Shown here: piece after piece, positions 50,513 to 60,699 of the stretch
Numbering within the stretch: position 1 is the first letter of the stretch
Layout: the number at the start of each line of letters is the position of its first letter
Assembly: GCF_013114835.1 (NCBI RefSeq)
Contig: NZ_JAAVLW010000003.1
Location: 310,001-374,000 of the forward strand
Length of the DNA stretch: 64,000 nt
Reading direction: 5' to 3'
Origin: Bradyrhizobium archetypum
GTDB taxonomy: Bacteria > Pseudomonadota > Alphaproteobacteria > Rhizobiales > Xanthobacteraceae
Notes under the pieces: model-generated
Database searches by the model: none
The model's input: only the letters and a program-made list of their open reading frames with translations
What the model was told of the DNA's origin: nothing
Made by a program: the position numbers and the translations under genes

Positions 50513-51325
50513 GATCACCGTCGGCGTGCCCGGCAGCGTGTCGCGCGAGATCTTCAACGTCCGCTCGGTCCGCTGGTCGATGACGAATTGCTGGCCGATC
50601 AGGCGCATGAACTCGTCGAGCGGGGTGGCGAAGCGGTGCATCGGCAGCACCACGGAGGCGCGCAGCCGCCGCGTGATCTCGGAGACACCGTCGAGCGACA
50701 TCGTATAAGTGCCGTCGATCGGAACCATGACGATGTCGAGCCGGCCGATCGCCGCGAAATGGGTCTCGTCTAACTTGTGATGCAGATGCCCGAGATGGCC
50801 GATGCAGAGGCCGGCAACCTCGAAGATGAAGATCGAATTGCCGTCCTTGATCATTCCCCCGCCCGAGCCCTCGCCATAGTAGCGGCGGATGTCGGTGGGA
50901 ACGTTGCGGACGTAGACGTCACCGATCCGCGTTGAGATATGCGCTGCCTGGCCGTTCTCGCCCCAGCCATGCAGGACGTGCGGAATTTTCGGATCGGGAA
51001 ACAACGTGTAGTGCGTCGAGTGCGCGCGGTTCATGGTGACGATATCGGGCAGCCGGCCGGTCCGGTAGGCGCCGTTGAAATCGGTCGCGATGCGCACGCC
51101 GCCGGGCGTGTCGATGTAATAGGTGGAGTGCCCGACATAGGTGATCGCGACCTCTTCGACCTTGGCGGCGGTGCGGCGCAGGTTGACCGGAATGGCGCGT
51201 GACGGTGCGTTCGCCATGGCGAGGCACTCGCTGCGCAAAGCCTGCTGCTGGGCGGCCGCCGGGACGATCAGCGAACCGAGGAAGGCAAGGGCGACGGCAA
51301 GTGATACGTTAAGCGATCGCGACAT
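50495..51325 (-). CDS. exported MBL-fold metallo-hydrolase
   Basis: A 276-residue protein with a signal peptide (about 1-26, LNVSLAVALAFLGSLIVPAAA). The MBL core has ITYVGHSTYYIDTPGGVRIA TDFNG, the altered metal motif MNRAHSTHYT (in place of HxHxDH), GLCIGHLGHLHHKL and VLPMHRF. The pattern is of the UlaG/ComA-like beta-lactamase-fold lactonase group rather than a beta-lactamase. The start MSRSLNV is preferred. Its 3' end overlaps the hydrolase remnant, so a deletion joined the two. Confidence 0.78.
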   Translation of the reverse strand: MSRSLNVSLAVALAFLGSLIVPAAAQQQALRSECLAMANAPSRAIPVNLRRTAAKVEEVAITYVGHSTYYIDTPGGVRIATDFNGAYRTGRLPDIVTMNRAHSTHYTLFPDPKIPHVLHGWGENGQAAHISTRIGDVYVRNVPTDIRRYYGEGSGGGMIKDGNSIFIFEVAGLCIGHLGHLHHKLDETHFAAIGRLDIVMVPIDGTYTMSLDGVSEITRRLRASVVLPMHRFATPLDEFMRLIGQQFVIDQRTERTLKISRDTLPGTPTVIILEGV

Positions 51326-51477
51326 GGCTGGACCCATCGGCGGTGAAGGCCGCGCCCGACACTGTATCGCCGAATTCCGCGGACGTCATGATGACATTCC
51401 CGCAACGGCTGCATGCCGGATTTGCTTCATCGGGTCCAGGCCATGCCATATTATTGGAAATAACAAGGGAGTTCGCC

Positions 51478-52422
51478 GTGACTGAAGAGACCGCTTCGCC
51501 GGCTTCGCGCGTCGCATCATCGAAGCGGCTCGAGCCGCTGCGCCAGATCGATGCCGGGGTCCTCAGCATCGCCTATTACGAGGCGGGTCCCCCCGATGGA
51601 CCGGCCGTGATGCTGATGCATGGCTTTCCATACGACATTCATTCCTATGTCGACGTCGCACCGAAACTGGCGGCCCAGGGCTGCCGGGTCATCGTTCCCT
51701 ATCTGCGGGGCTACGGCCCGACCCGGTTTCGCGATCCCGCCACGCCGCGCTCGGGCGAACAGGCGGCGGTCGGCGCGGACATGATGGCGCTGATCGACGC
51801 GCTCGGCATCCGGCGCGCGGTGTTCGCAGGCTATGACTGGGGTGGGCGCGCGGCCTGCGTCGGCGCGGCGCTATGGCCGGAGCGCTGCATTGGGCTCGTG
51901 TGCGTCAACTCCTACCTGATCCAGGATATCGCCAACGCCATGGTGCCGATGCATCCTGAACGCGAGGTCGCGCTGTGGTACCAGTACTATTTCCAGCTCG
52001 ATCGCGGCCGCGCCGGCCTTGCCGCCAACCGGCGTGAGATCGCCCGCATATTGTGGAAGCAATGGTCGCCGAACTGGGCGTTCGACGATGCCTGTTTCGA
52101 GCGAACGGCAGTGGCCCATGACAATCCCGACTACGTCGGTGTGGTGATCCACAGCTATCGCCACCGCTTTGGTCTGGCCGAGGGCGATCCGCAGTATGCG
52201 GATATCCAGCGCCGGCTGACGGCGCTGCCTCCGATCACCGTGCCGTCAATCACGCTGGATGGCGCGGGCGATGGCGTAGCGCCCGCGAGCGATGGCGCCG
52301 TCAGCGCGTCGAAATTCACCGGCCGCCGCGTCCACCGCGTGGTGCCGCGCGTCGGCCACAATCTGCCGCAGGAAGCGCCGGAGGCATTTGCGGCGGCGGT
52401 GATGGAGCTAGTCCGCGGATAG
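51478..52422 (+). CDS. alpha/beta hydrolase, Asp-nucleophile type (epoxide-hydrolase-like)
   Basis: A 314-residue hydrolase starting at GTG with AAGGGAG six bases upstream. The oxyanion block is VMLMHGFPYDIHSYVDVAPK, the nucleophile elbow is AGYDWGGRAACVG with Asp as nucleophile (D-W-G), and the base His is in PRVGHNLPQEAPE. DWGG and the HGFP motif fit epoxide hydrolases or fluoroacetate dehalogenase relatives; the substrate is not determined. Upstream in-frame residues back to 51343 are not family-like. Confidence 0.82.
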   Translation: MTEETASPASRVASSKRLEPLRQIDAGVLSIAYYEAGPPDGPAVMLMHGFPYDIHSYVDVAPKLAAQGCRVIVPYLRGYGPTRFRDPATPRSGEQAAVGADMMALIDALGIRRAVFAGYDWGGRAACVGAALWPERCIGLVCVNSYLIQDIANAMVPMHPEREVALWYQYYFQLDRGRAGLAANRREIARILWKQWSPNWAFDDACFERTAVAHDNPDYVGVVIHSYRHRFGLAEGDPQYADIQRRLTALPPITVPSITLDGAGDGVAPASDGAVSASKFTGRRVHRVVPRVGHNLPQEAPEAFAAAVMELVRG

Positions 52423-52486
52423 GTCGACTTTGCCTTGCTTAAGGTCAGTTGGGCAGAAGACAAAAATGCCTCAAGGGGTCCCTCGA

Positions 52487-54006
52487 TCAATCGCGCCGCG
52501 GGCTGATCTTCCACGTCGCTGCCAGGATCGCCGCTGTCATTACGCCGCTGATCACGGCGGCGATCGGGATCGTGACGGCGAGCGCTGCGGTCGCTGCCCA
52601 GCCGATCGAGCAGAAGGCTTCGGCAAATGTCGCCAGCCGAGACGAAGTCTGGCGACGGCGGAATTGGCTGCGTTTGGCCTGCACGCGGAACCAGAGCTGG
52701 ATCGCAGCGGCAGAGACGGTCGCGACGATGATGCCGAGTGCGGTGACGATCGCCTGTGTCATGGACGCAAACGCAAGGGCTGCGATCAGTGGCGCGAAGA
52801 TGGCGCCGATTGAAGCTAGCACCACTTCGATCTTGGCGCGGATAACGCGCGACGGCGGCAGCGGCGCTGTCGCGACCAGGTCGGCGGCATCTTCACCCGA
52901 GATCGTCAGCCAGGCCAGGCCGCCGGCGAGCTGGCCAGCCGCCATCACGATCACGGGCGTGATCAGCACGATCGCGGCCGAGCTTTCGGAAAAACTGCGC
53001 CACAGCAGCAAGGCCGGCGGCACCAGATACAACAATTGCATCAGGCTTTGCGACAACAGCCAGGGGTCGCGCCGCAGCAGCAGGAACTCCTTGGCGCGCA
53101 ACGCGTGCTGCCGCGAGCCGCCACGAAACGCCGTTGCGCGCGCACCGCGGGGGACGGATTGGGTGGTGGCGGCGACACGGACGACGGTATCGGCAAATCG
53201 CGGCGAGAATACCGCCATCACGGCGCCGAGCAGCAGGAGCCCGCCGGCCATGAGCCATGACAGCACCATGCCCTCGCCGATCGCCGCGCGCGCCGGCCAC
53301 CACAGCGGGCTGTCGAGATCAGGCGCATAGGCGGAAGCGGCGTCAGAGGTCAGCACCGCAAAGCGCGACAACGTGCCATAGGAAAGGATCGCTGCGACCT
53401 GCAGCGCGATCACGAAGCCGGCACCGATGACAGCGGCCACGATCTGCGCGACCAGGCGGGTGCGGCTCGGACCGATCAGGCGGAATAGCAACACGGTGAT
53501 CGCGATCGCCACCGCTGCAGCCGAAAGGCCGATGGCGACGACGATGCCGAACGCGGAGAGCCATCGCGCGCCACCGCCGAGCACGAGAACGTCGACAAAG
53601 GGCGTCGACAGGAGCAGCGCCATGCCGATGACCGACAGCGCGATCGCGACGATCCGCACCGAGAAAACGTTGGCGAGATTGACCGGCGACGACATCAGGA
53701 GATCGAGATCGGCGCGGGCGTAAAACACCCGCGTCACCGATTCGATCGCTTGCGACAGCATCAAGGCCCAGGCGAGAAAGATGGTCGCCGTGATGACGAT
53801 CAATTCCGGCTTGCCGAGCGGAGCTTGCAAATCGGCGAAGCGGCCGATCACCGCGTAGGCCGGCAAATGCATGATGGCGGCGAACACGATCAGGGCAATG
53901 ACCGCGCGCTTTCGTTTGCCGCGGCTGCCGGCGATGATTGCCAGCCATTCGCGCCAGGCCAGCCGGACCTCGTGCCGGGCAAACCAGGTGAGTGCCGCGG
54001 CCGAAC

Positions 54007-54010
<4 letters not shown>
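52487..54010 (-). CDS. ABC transporter permease
   Basis: A 507-residue inner-membrane protein with about ten to twelve hydrophobic helices and no other domain. It begins MSSAAALTWFARHEVRLAWR EWLAI, typical of large ABC-2-like permeases, and shows duplicated halves with RxDLDLLMSSPV-like loops. Starts at 54010, overlapping the ATPase stop by four bases (ATGA), so both subunits are made together. Its substrate is unknown; export is likely from the ATPase type. Confidence 0.82.
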
Positions 54011-54759
<749 letters not shown>

Positions 54760-55046
54760 GATTTCGGGGCGATCCAGTTGTTCATTACGGACCATGGACC
54801 GAAGAACTTTCGGTGCGGTGAATCTTGCACCCCAAATCGCAGCGATCCCCGCAACTTCCCGGGCTGCGGCATTTCTCCGCAATTGTTAACGGCACAGCAC
54901 GCAGGGCTTTGTTGACAGCGCTCGGCGCTTTGGGCTCAATGCAGCGGGACATGTGCAGCTGTCGGCATTGTGGATGCCAGGCAGCGTGTAGACACAAGAT
55001 GCGAAAGAGGCGATCGACAGAATCGCCCGGCATCGGGGAGGGAATG

Positions 55047-55922
55047 ATGCTGGACTTCGTTCAGCAGCTCGTGAGTGGCATCGCGCTCGGCTGCGTCTAT
55101 GGCCTGATCGCGCTTGGTTTCGTGCTCGTTTACAAGGCAACCGAGGTCGTCAATTTCGCCCAGGGCGACTTGATGATGCTGGGCGGATTCTTCGCCTTCA
55201 CGTTCATCGGCATGCTCGGTCTCAATTACTGGCTCGGATTCGCCGGCGCGGTCGCGGCCATGGCGCTGTTCGGCATGCTCGCCGAACGGGTCGTTGTGCG
55301 TCCGATTCTCGGCTATCCGCAGTTTTCCATCATCATGGCTACCATCGGGCTCGGATATTTCCTGCGCTCCGTGGTCGGCATGATCTGGGGCACTGACGAT
55401 TTCAAGATCGAGACGCCGTTCAGCGAAGGCGTGCTGCGGATCGGTTCGCTGGTGCTGGCCTACGACAAGCTCTCGGTGATCGCCGCCACCATCATCCTTT
55501 GCGCGCTATTGTACCTGTTTTTCAACCGCACCACGCTCGGTACCGCGATGCGCGCCAGTTCGGAGAACATGCTGGCTGCCTATTACATGGGCATTCCAGT
55601 CAAGCGCGTGGTGTCGATCGTGTGGGCGATCTCTGCGGCGGTTGCGACCGCGGCCGGCGTGCTGCTGGCGCCGATCACCTTCATTCACTCCAATGTCGGC
55701 CTCGTGCTGGGCCTGAAGGCGTTTCCGGCTGCGGTGCTCGGCGGCTTCGGCTCGATTCCCGGCGCTGTTGTAGGCGGCGTGCTGATCGGCGTGATCGAGA
55801 GCATGGCCGGCTTCTACCTGCCGCAGGGCTGGAAGGACGTCGCGCCCTACATCGTTCTTCTGGTGGTGCTGCTGCTCAAGCCCGAAGGCCTGTTCGGTAT
55901 TCACATGCGGAAGAAGGTCTGA
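55047..55922 (+). CDS. branched-chain amino acid-type ABC permease (LivH)
   Basis: A 291-residue inner-membrane permease with eight or so helices. LivH features: SGIALGCVYGLIALGFVLVY at the start, TEVVNFAQGDLMMLGGFF, and RASSENMLAAYYMGIPVKRV (EAA-like loop), with GGFGSIPGAVVGGVLIGVIE near the end. Two adjacent ATGs are possible; GGGAGGG precedes both. The next gene overlaps it by one base. In these operons the substrate is often not an amino acid. Confidence 0.9.
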   Translation: MLDFVQQLVSGIALGCVYGLIALGFVLVYKATEVVNFAQGDLMMLGGFFAFTFIGMLGLNYWLGFAGAVAAMALFGMLAERVVVRPILGYPQFSIIMATIGLGYFLRSVVGMIWGTDDFKIETPFSEGVLRIGSLVLAYDKLSVIAATIILCALLYLFFNRTTLGTAMRASSENMLAAYYMGIPVKRVVSIVWAISAAVATAAGVLLAPITFIHSNVGLVLGLKAFPAAVLGGFGSIPGAVVGGVLIGVIESMAGFYLPQGWKDVAPYIVLLVVLLLKPEGLFGIHMRKKV

Positions 55923-57073
55923 TGCGATTCCTCTTCAAGACGGACTACGAAGACGACATCAAGCTGTTTCCGCACAGCGGCTACGTCATCTCCTATGGGC
56001 TTCTGCTGGCGTGTCTCCTGATCGCGCCGTTCGTGCTGTCGAGCTATCTCGTCAGCCAACTGGTATTCGTCTGCATCTACGCCACTGTCGGTGTGGGGCT
56101 GATGATTCTCACCGGCTTCACCGGACAGGCTTCGCTTGGGCACGCCGCCTTTCTGGCGATCGGCGCCTATACGGCGGCTTACCTGCAGCAATACAACGTG
56201 CCCTTTCCGGTCTATTTCCTGGCCGGCGGACTGTTGACCGGCGTGGTCGGTGCGCTGGTCGGATTCCCGGCGCTGCGGCTGACGGGCATCTACCTGGTCA
56301 TCGCCACGATTTCCTTTGCCTTCATCGTCGAGGAAATCCTGGCGCGCTGGGAAACCGTGACCAACGGCAACGAGGGCATGCGGGTCAAGACGCTGAGCCT
56401 GTTCGGACAGGCGGTGCCGCGCGACGGCCCGACCTTCTATTATCTCTGTCTTGCCGTCCTGGTCCTTACCATCGTCGGCACCCTCAATCTGCTGCGCTCG
56501 CCGACGGGCCGCGCCTTCGTCGCCATCCGCGACAGTGAAACGGCAGCGCGCAGCATGGGCATCAACGTTTCGCTCTACAAGGTGAAGTCGTTTGCGATCA
56601 GCGCCGGTATCACCGGGCTCGCCGGCGTGCTGTTCGCGCACAAGCTCTCTTTCATCTCTCCGGAAATGTTCACGCTGCAGCTCTCGATCGAGTTCATCAT
56701 CGTGATCCTGATCGGCGGCACCTTCAGCCTGCACGGCGCGGTGCTCGGCGCTATCTTCCTCGTAATGATCGATCCGTTCCTGACCTATCTGAAGGACGAC
56801 CTGCCCGGCATCATCGCCGGCGTCGCCGCAGCCTTCGGCGCGGACAGCATCACGGCTGGAAAAATCCACGGCAACGTCGCCGCCATCGCCTCCGCCAACG
56901 GCCTGAAGGGCGCCATCTACGGGATCATCATCGTGCTGTTCGTGCTGTTCGAACCGCTCGGTCTCTATGGCCGCTGGCTGAAGATCAAACTCTTCTTCCA
57001 GCTTTTCCCGCTCTACAAGCGCGCCACTTTCAAGCGTCAAAAGATCTACGTGAAATCGGAGCGGAACCGATGA
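55922..57073 (+). CDS. branched-chain amino acid-type ABC permease (LivM)
   Basis: A 383-residue permease with about nine helices. LivM markers: YATVGVGLMILTGFTGQASL GHAAF (about 52-76), LRLTGIYLVIATISFAFIV, FVAIRDSETAARSMGINVSL (EAA loop) and the terminal YGRWLKIKLFFQLFPLYKR. Starts in the TGATG overlap with livH and overlaps livG by four bases. The insert around 310-335 (AFGADSITAGKIHGNVAAIA) is longer than in E. coli. Confidence 0.9.
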   Translation: MRFLFKTDYEDDIKLFPHSGYVISYGLLLACLLIAPFVLSSYLVSQLVFVCIYATVGVGLMILTGFTGQASLGHAAFLAIGAYTAAYLQQYNVPFPVYFLAGGLLTGVVGALVGFPALRLTGIYLVIATISFAFIVEEILARWETVTNGNEGMRVKTLSLFGQAVPRDGPTFYYLCLAVLVLTIVGTLNLLRSPTGRAFVAIRDSETAARSMGINVSLYKVKSFAISAGITGLAGVLFAHKLSFISPEMFTLQLSIEFIIVILIGGTFSLHGAVLGAIFLVMIDPFLTYLKDDLPGIIAGVAAAFGADSITAGKIHGNVAAIASANGLKGAIYGIIIVLFVLFEPLGLYGRWLKIKLFFQLFPLYKRATFKRQKIYVKSERNR

Positions 57074-57828
57074 GCTATTTCCGCGCGGAAAACCTGTCCT
57101 TGCATTTCGGCGGCCTCAAGGCGGTCGATTCCGTCAGCTTCGCGGTGGAGAAGGGCGAGATCCTCTCGATCATCGGCCCGAACGGCGCCGGCAAAAGCTC
57201 GATCTTCAACCTGATTTCGCGGATCTACCCGCCGACCTCGGGCAAGATCTTCTTCGAGGACCAGGACATCACGCAGCAGCCGGCCTACGACATTGCCGGC
57301 CTCGGCATTGCCCGCACCTTCCAGAACATCGAGTTGTTCGAGAATGCGACCATGCTGAGCAATCTCCTGGTCGGCCGCCACCGTCATTCCACGACGCAGC
57401 TCTGGCAGGAATTGCTGTTTCTGCCGAGCGTGCGCGCCGGTGAAAAGATGCACCGCCGCCGCGTCGAGCAGGTGATCGAATTCCTCGATCTCGAGGCATA
57501 TCGCGACAAGCTGATCTCGGGACTGCCCTACGGTGTCCGCAAGGTGATCGAATTGGCGCGCGCGCTTTGCTCGGAACCGAAGCTGATCCTCTTGGACGAG
57601 CCCTCGTCCGGGCTCAATGTCGAGGAGACCGAGGACATGTCGTTCTGGATCCGCGACATGAAGACCGAGCTCGGCATCACCGTTTTGATGGTCGAGCACG
57701 ATATGACGCTGGTCAATCGCGTCTCCGACCGCGTGATCGCGCTCAACTACGGCCGCGTGCTGGCGATGGGCTCGCCGTCCGAGGTGCAGCGCCATCCCGA
57801 TGTCGTCGCCGCCTATCTCGGCGCATGA
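57070..57828 (+). CDS. branched-chain amino acid-type ABC ATPase (LivG)
   Basis: A 252-residue ATPase: Walker [10 protein letters not shown], signature region [15 protein letters not shown] (the LivG-type LSYGxQR replacement), Walker [13 protein letters not shown] and H-loop VEHDM. The LPYG signature, rather than LSGGQ, is characteristic of LivG. Translation is coupled to livM upstream; livF follows ten bases downstream. Confidence 0.9.
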   Translation: MSYFRAENLSLHFGGLKAVDSVSFAVEKGEILSIIGPNGAGKSSIFNLISRIYPPTSGKIFFEDQDITQQPAYDIAGLGIARTFQNIELFENATMLSNLLVGRHRHSTTQLWQELLFLPSVRAGEKMHRRRVEQVIEFLDLEAYRDKLISGLPYGVRKVIELARALCSEPKLILLDEPSSGLNVEETEDMSFWIRDMKTELGITVLMVEHDMTLVNRVSDRVIALNYGRVLAMGSPSEVQRHPDVVAAYLGA

Positions 57829-57838
57829 GGATGATGCC

Positions 57839-58618
57839 ATGAGCGCTTCCGACATCATCCTCAAGCTGAGCAATATCGAGAGCTATTACGGGCCGATCAT
57901 GGCCATCCGCGGCATCAGTCTCGAGGTGCCGCGCGGCCGTATCGTCACCCTGCTCGGCGCCAATGGCGCCGGCAAGACCACTGTGCTCAAGACAATCTCC
58001 GGCATTCTCGATCCGCAGAAGGGCTCGATCGAATTTCTGGGCAAGCCGATCCAGCGCATGGAGGCCGACAAGATCGTGCGGCTGGGCTTAAGCCACGTGC
58101 CTGAAGGCCGCGAGGTGTTTCCGTTCCTGTCGGTACGCGAAAACCTGATGATGGGGGCCTATCCGCGCAAGGATCGCGCCGGCGTCGCCGAGGATCTCGA
58201 TCGTGTCTACGGCTATTTCCCGCGGCTGAAGGAGCGCATCAACCAGCCGGCGGGGCAGCTTTCCGGCGGCGAGCAGCAAATGCTGGCGATCGGGCGGGCG
58301 CTGATGAACCGACCGACCCTGCTGCTGCTTGACGAGCCGTCGCTTGGCCTGTCGCCGATCCTGGTGAAGGAGATCTTCACCATCATCAAGCGCGTCAACG
58401 AGGAGCAGGGTATGTCGATCCTCCTGGTCGAGCAGAACGCCAAGGTGGCGCTGGAGACCGCGCATTACGGCTACGTGCTGGAAATCGGCCGTGTCGTGAT
58501 GAACGACACCTGCGAGCGGTTGATGAATTCAAAGGACATCCAGGAATTCTACCTCGGCGCCAAGGAAGAAGGCGCCCGCGGCGAACGGCGCTGGAAAAAG
58601 AAGAAGACGTGGCGCTAG
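57839..58618 (+). CDS. branched-chain amino acid-type ABC ATPase (LivF)
   Basis: A 259-residue ATPase: Walker A GANGAGKTT, Q-loop/signature SHVPEGREVFPFLSVRENLM and LSGGEQQMLAIGRAL, Walker B LLLLDEPSLGLSP, H-loop VEQNA, the normal LivF markers. The C-terminus ends with a basic run, ERRWKKKKTWR, longer than usual. Completes the livHMGF core of the importer. Confidence 0.9.
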   Translation: MSASDIILKLSNIESYYGPIMAIRGISLEVPRGRIVTLLGANGAGKTTVLKTISGILDPQKGSIEFLGKPIQRMEADKIVRLGLSHVPEGREVFPFLSVRENLMMGAYPRKDRAGVAEDLDRVYGYFPRLKERINQPAGQLSGGEQQMLAIGRALMNRPTLLLLDEPSLGLSPILVKEIFTIIKRVNEEQGMSILLVEQNAKVALETAHYGYVLEIGRVVMNDTCERLMNSKDIQEFYLGAKEEGARGERRWKKKKTWR

Positions 58619-58770
58619 AGGACTTGGCGTTGGAAGACCCAGCGTTAACCGTCGCAGTCAAAAGCGTGGCATTTAGAACGGGTTAGAGCTAGATTCAGGG
58701 CCTGCTTCAAGAAACCAAGACCGGTTGCCAAGACCGGCACCTGAGGCAGGCGACAGAGGGAGGAGAGCGC

Positions 58771-60609
58771 ATGGCCAGACCGGCAGTGCTGACGGTCGCC
58801 GACACGATCGCGAGGAGCTTTCTGAAATCCGTGGAGACCCGCGGCGATCGGCCGGCGATCCGCGAAAAGAAGTTCGGCATCTGGCAGCCGACCAGTTGGC
58901 GCGAGTGGCTGCAGATCTCCAAGGACATCGCGTTCGGCCTTCATGCCACCGGTTTCCAGCCCGGCGACGTCGCCTCGATCATCGCCAATGCGGTGCCCGA
59001 ATGGGTCTATGCCGATATGGGTATCCTCTGCGCCGGCGGCGTCTCGTCCGGCATCTACCCGACCGACTCGTCGGCGCAGGTCGAATATTTGATCAACGAT
59101 TCCTCGACCAAGGTCATCTTCGCGGAAGACGAAGAGCAGCTCGACAAGATCCTGACCTGCCGTTCGCGCTGTCCGACATTGCAGAAGATTGTCGTGTTCG
59201 ACATGGAAGGCCTCCACGGTTTCAGCGATCCGATGGTGCTGTCGCTGGCCGAGTTCATGGCGCTCGGGCGCAACCACGCGCAGGGCAATGAGGCGCTGTG
59301 GGATGAGATGATCGGGAGCCGCTCGGCCGGCGACCTCGCCATTCTCGTCTACACTTCGGGCACCACGGGCCCGCCCAAGGGCGCCATGCATTCCAACCGC
59401 AGCGTGACGCACCAGATGCGCCACGCCAACGACCTGTTTCCGTCGACCGATCACGAGGAGCGGCTGGTGTTCCTACCGCTCTGCCACGTCGCCGAGCGGG
59501 TCGGCGGCTATTACGTCTCGCTGGCGCTGGGATCGGTGATGAACTTCGCCGAAAGTCCGGAAACCGTGCCGGACAATCTGCGCGAGGTGCAGCCGACCGC
59601 CTTCCTCGCGGTGCCCCGGATCTGGGAAAAATTCTATTCCGGAATCACGATCGCGCTGAAGGACGCGACCACATTCCAGAACTGGATGTACCGCAACGCG
59701 CTCGCCATCGGCAACCGGATGACCGAGTACAAGCTGCAGGGCGATACGCCGCCTTTCTCGCTGCGGCTCGCCAATCGCGCCGCCTATTGGCTGGTGTTCC
59801 GCAACATCCGCCGCATGCTCGGGCTCGACCGCTGCCGCCTGGCCTTTACCGGCGCGGCGCCGATCGCACCCGATCTGATCCGCTGGTATCTCGCGCTCGG
59901 TCTCGACATGCGCGAGGTCTACGGCCAGACCGAGAACTGCGGCGTCGCGACCATCATGCCTCCCGACCGCATCAAGCTCGGTTCTGTCGGCAAAGCCGCG
60001 CCCTGGGGTGAGGTTGCGATTTCGCCGCAGGGTGAAATCCTGATCCGCGGCGATTTCCTGTTCATGGGCTATCTGAACCAGCCGGAGAAAACCGCCGAGA
60101 CCATCGACGCCAAGGGTTGGCTGCACACCGGCGATGTCGGCTCGATCGACAATGAGGGCTTCGTCAGGATCACCGACCGGATGAAGGACATCATCATCAC
60201 CTCGGGCGGCAAGAACATCACGCCGTCGGAGATCGAGAACCAGCTAAAATTCTCGCCCTACGTTTCGGATGCCGTGGTGATCGGCGACAAGCGACCCTAT
60301 CTGACCTGCCTCATCATGATCGACCAGGAGAATGTCGAAAAATACGCGCAGGACCACGATATTCCCTTCACCAACTATGCCAGCCTGTGTCGTGCCCGGG
60401 AAATCCAGGACCTGATCCAGCGCGAGATCGAGGCGGTCAATGCCAACTTCGCGCGTGTCGAAACCATCAAGAAGTTCTACCTGATCGAGCGTCAACTTAC
60501 GCCTGAGGACGAGGAGCTTACGCCGACCATGAAGCTGAAGCGCAGCTTCGTGAACAAGCGCTATGCGGCCGAGATCGAGGCCATGTATCGCGAGAAGGCG
60601 GTGGCGTAG
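58771..60609 (+). CDS. AMP-dependent acyl-CoA synthetase (long-chain type)
   Basis: A 612-residue adenylate-forming enzyme that makes acyl-CoA from a carboxylic acid, ATP and CoA. The P-loop is ILVYTSGTTGPPKGAMHSNR; the A5 motif is VYGQTENCGVATIMPPDR, A7 is WLHTGDVGSIDNEGFVRITD, A8 is RMKDIIITSGGKNITPSEIE. The C-terminal lid is complete. GGGAGGAG precedes the ATG by six bases. It lies between livF and the binding-protein gene of the same operon, so it probably activates the imported substrate, a fatty or aromatic acid. Confidence 0.9.
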   Translation: MARPAVLTVADTIARSFLKSVETRGDRPAIREKKFGIWQPTSWREWLQISKDIAFGLHATGFQPGDVASIIANAVPEWVYADMGILCAGGVSSGIYPTDSSAQVEYLINDSSTKVIFAEDEEQLDKILTCRSRCPTLQKIVVFDMEGLHGFSDPMVLSLAEFMALGRNHAQGNEALWDEMIGSRSAGDLAILVYTSGTTGPPKGAMHSNRSVTHQMRHANDLFPSTDHEERLVFLPLCHVAERVGGYYVSLALGSVMNFAESPETVPDNLREVQPTAFLAVPRIWEKFYSGITIALKDATTFQNWMYRNALAIGNRMTEYKLQGDTPPFSLRLANRAAYWLVFRNIRRMLGLDRCRLAFTGAAPIAPDLIRWYLALGLDMREVYGQTENCGVATIMPPDRIKLGSVGKAAPWGEVAISPQGEILIRGDFLFMGYLNQPEKTAETIDAKGWLHTGDVGSIDNEGFVRITDRMKDIIITSGGKNITPSEIENQLKFSPYVSDAVVIGDKRPYLTCLIMIDQENVEKYAQDHDIPFTNYASLCRAREIQDLIQREIEAVNANFARVETIKKFYLIERQLTPEDEELTPTMKLKRSFVNKRYAAEIEAMYREKAVA

Positions 60610-60699
60610 GCGATATTTGGAACCAAGATATTTGAAAACGGCGAAGGATCGAGAAGGCCCACCCTTCGCGCAACACGGGCCAAGGAAGAGGAGACTGCA

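Noticed and set aside
55901..57040. Minus-strand frame of 379 codons
   Set aside because: Antisense to livM; highly charged shadow sequence.
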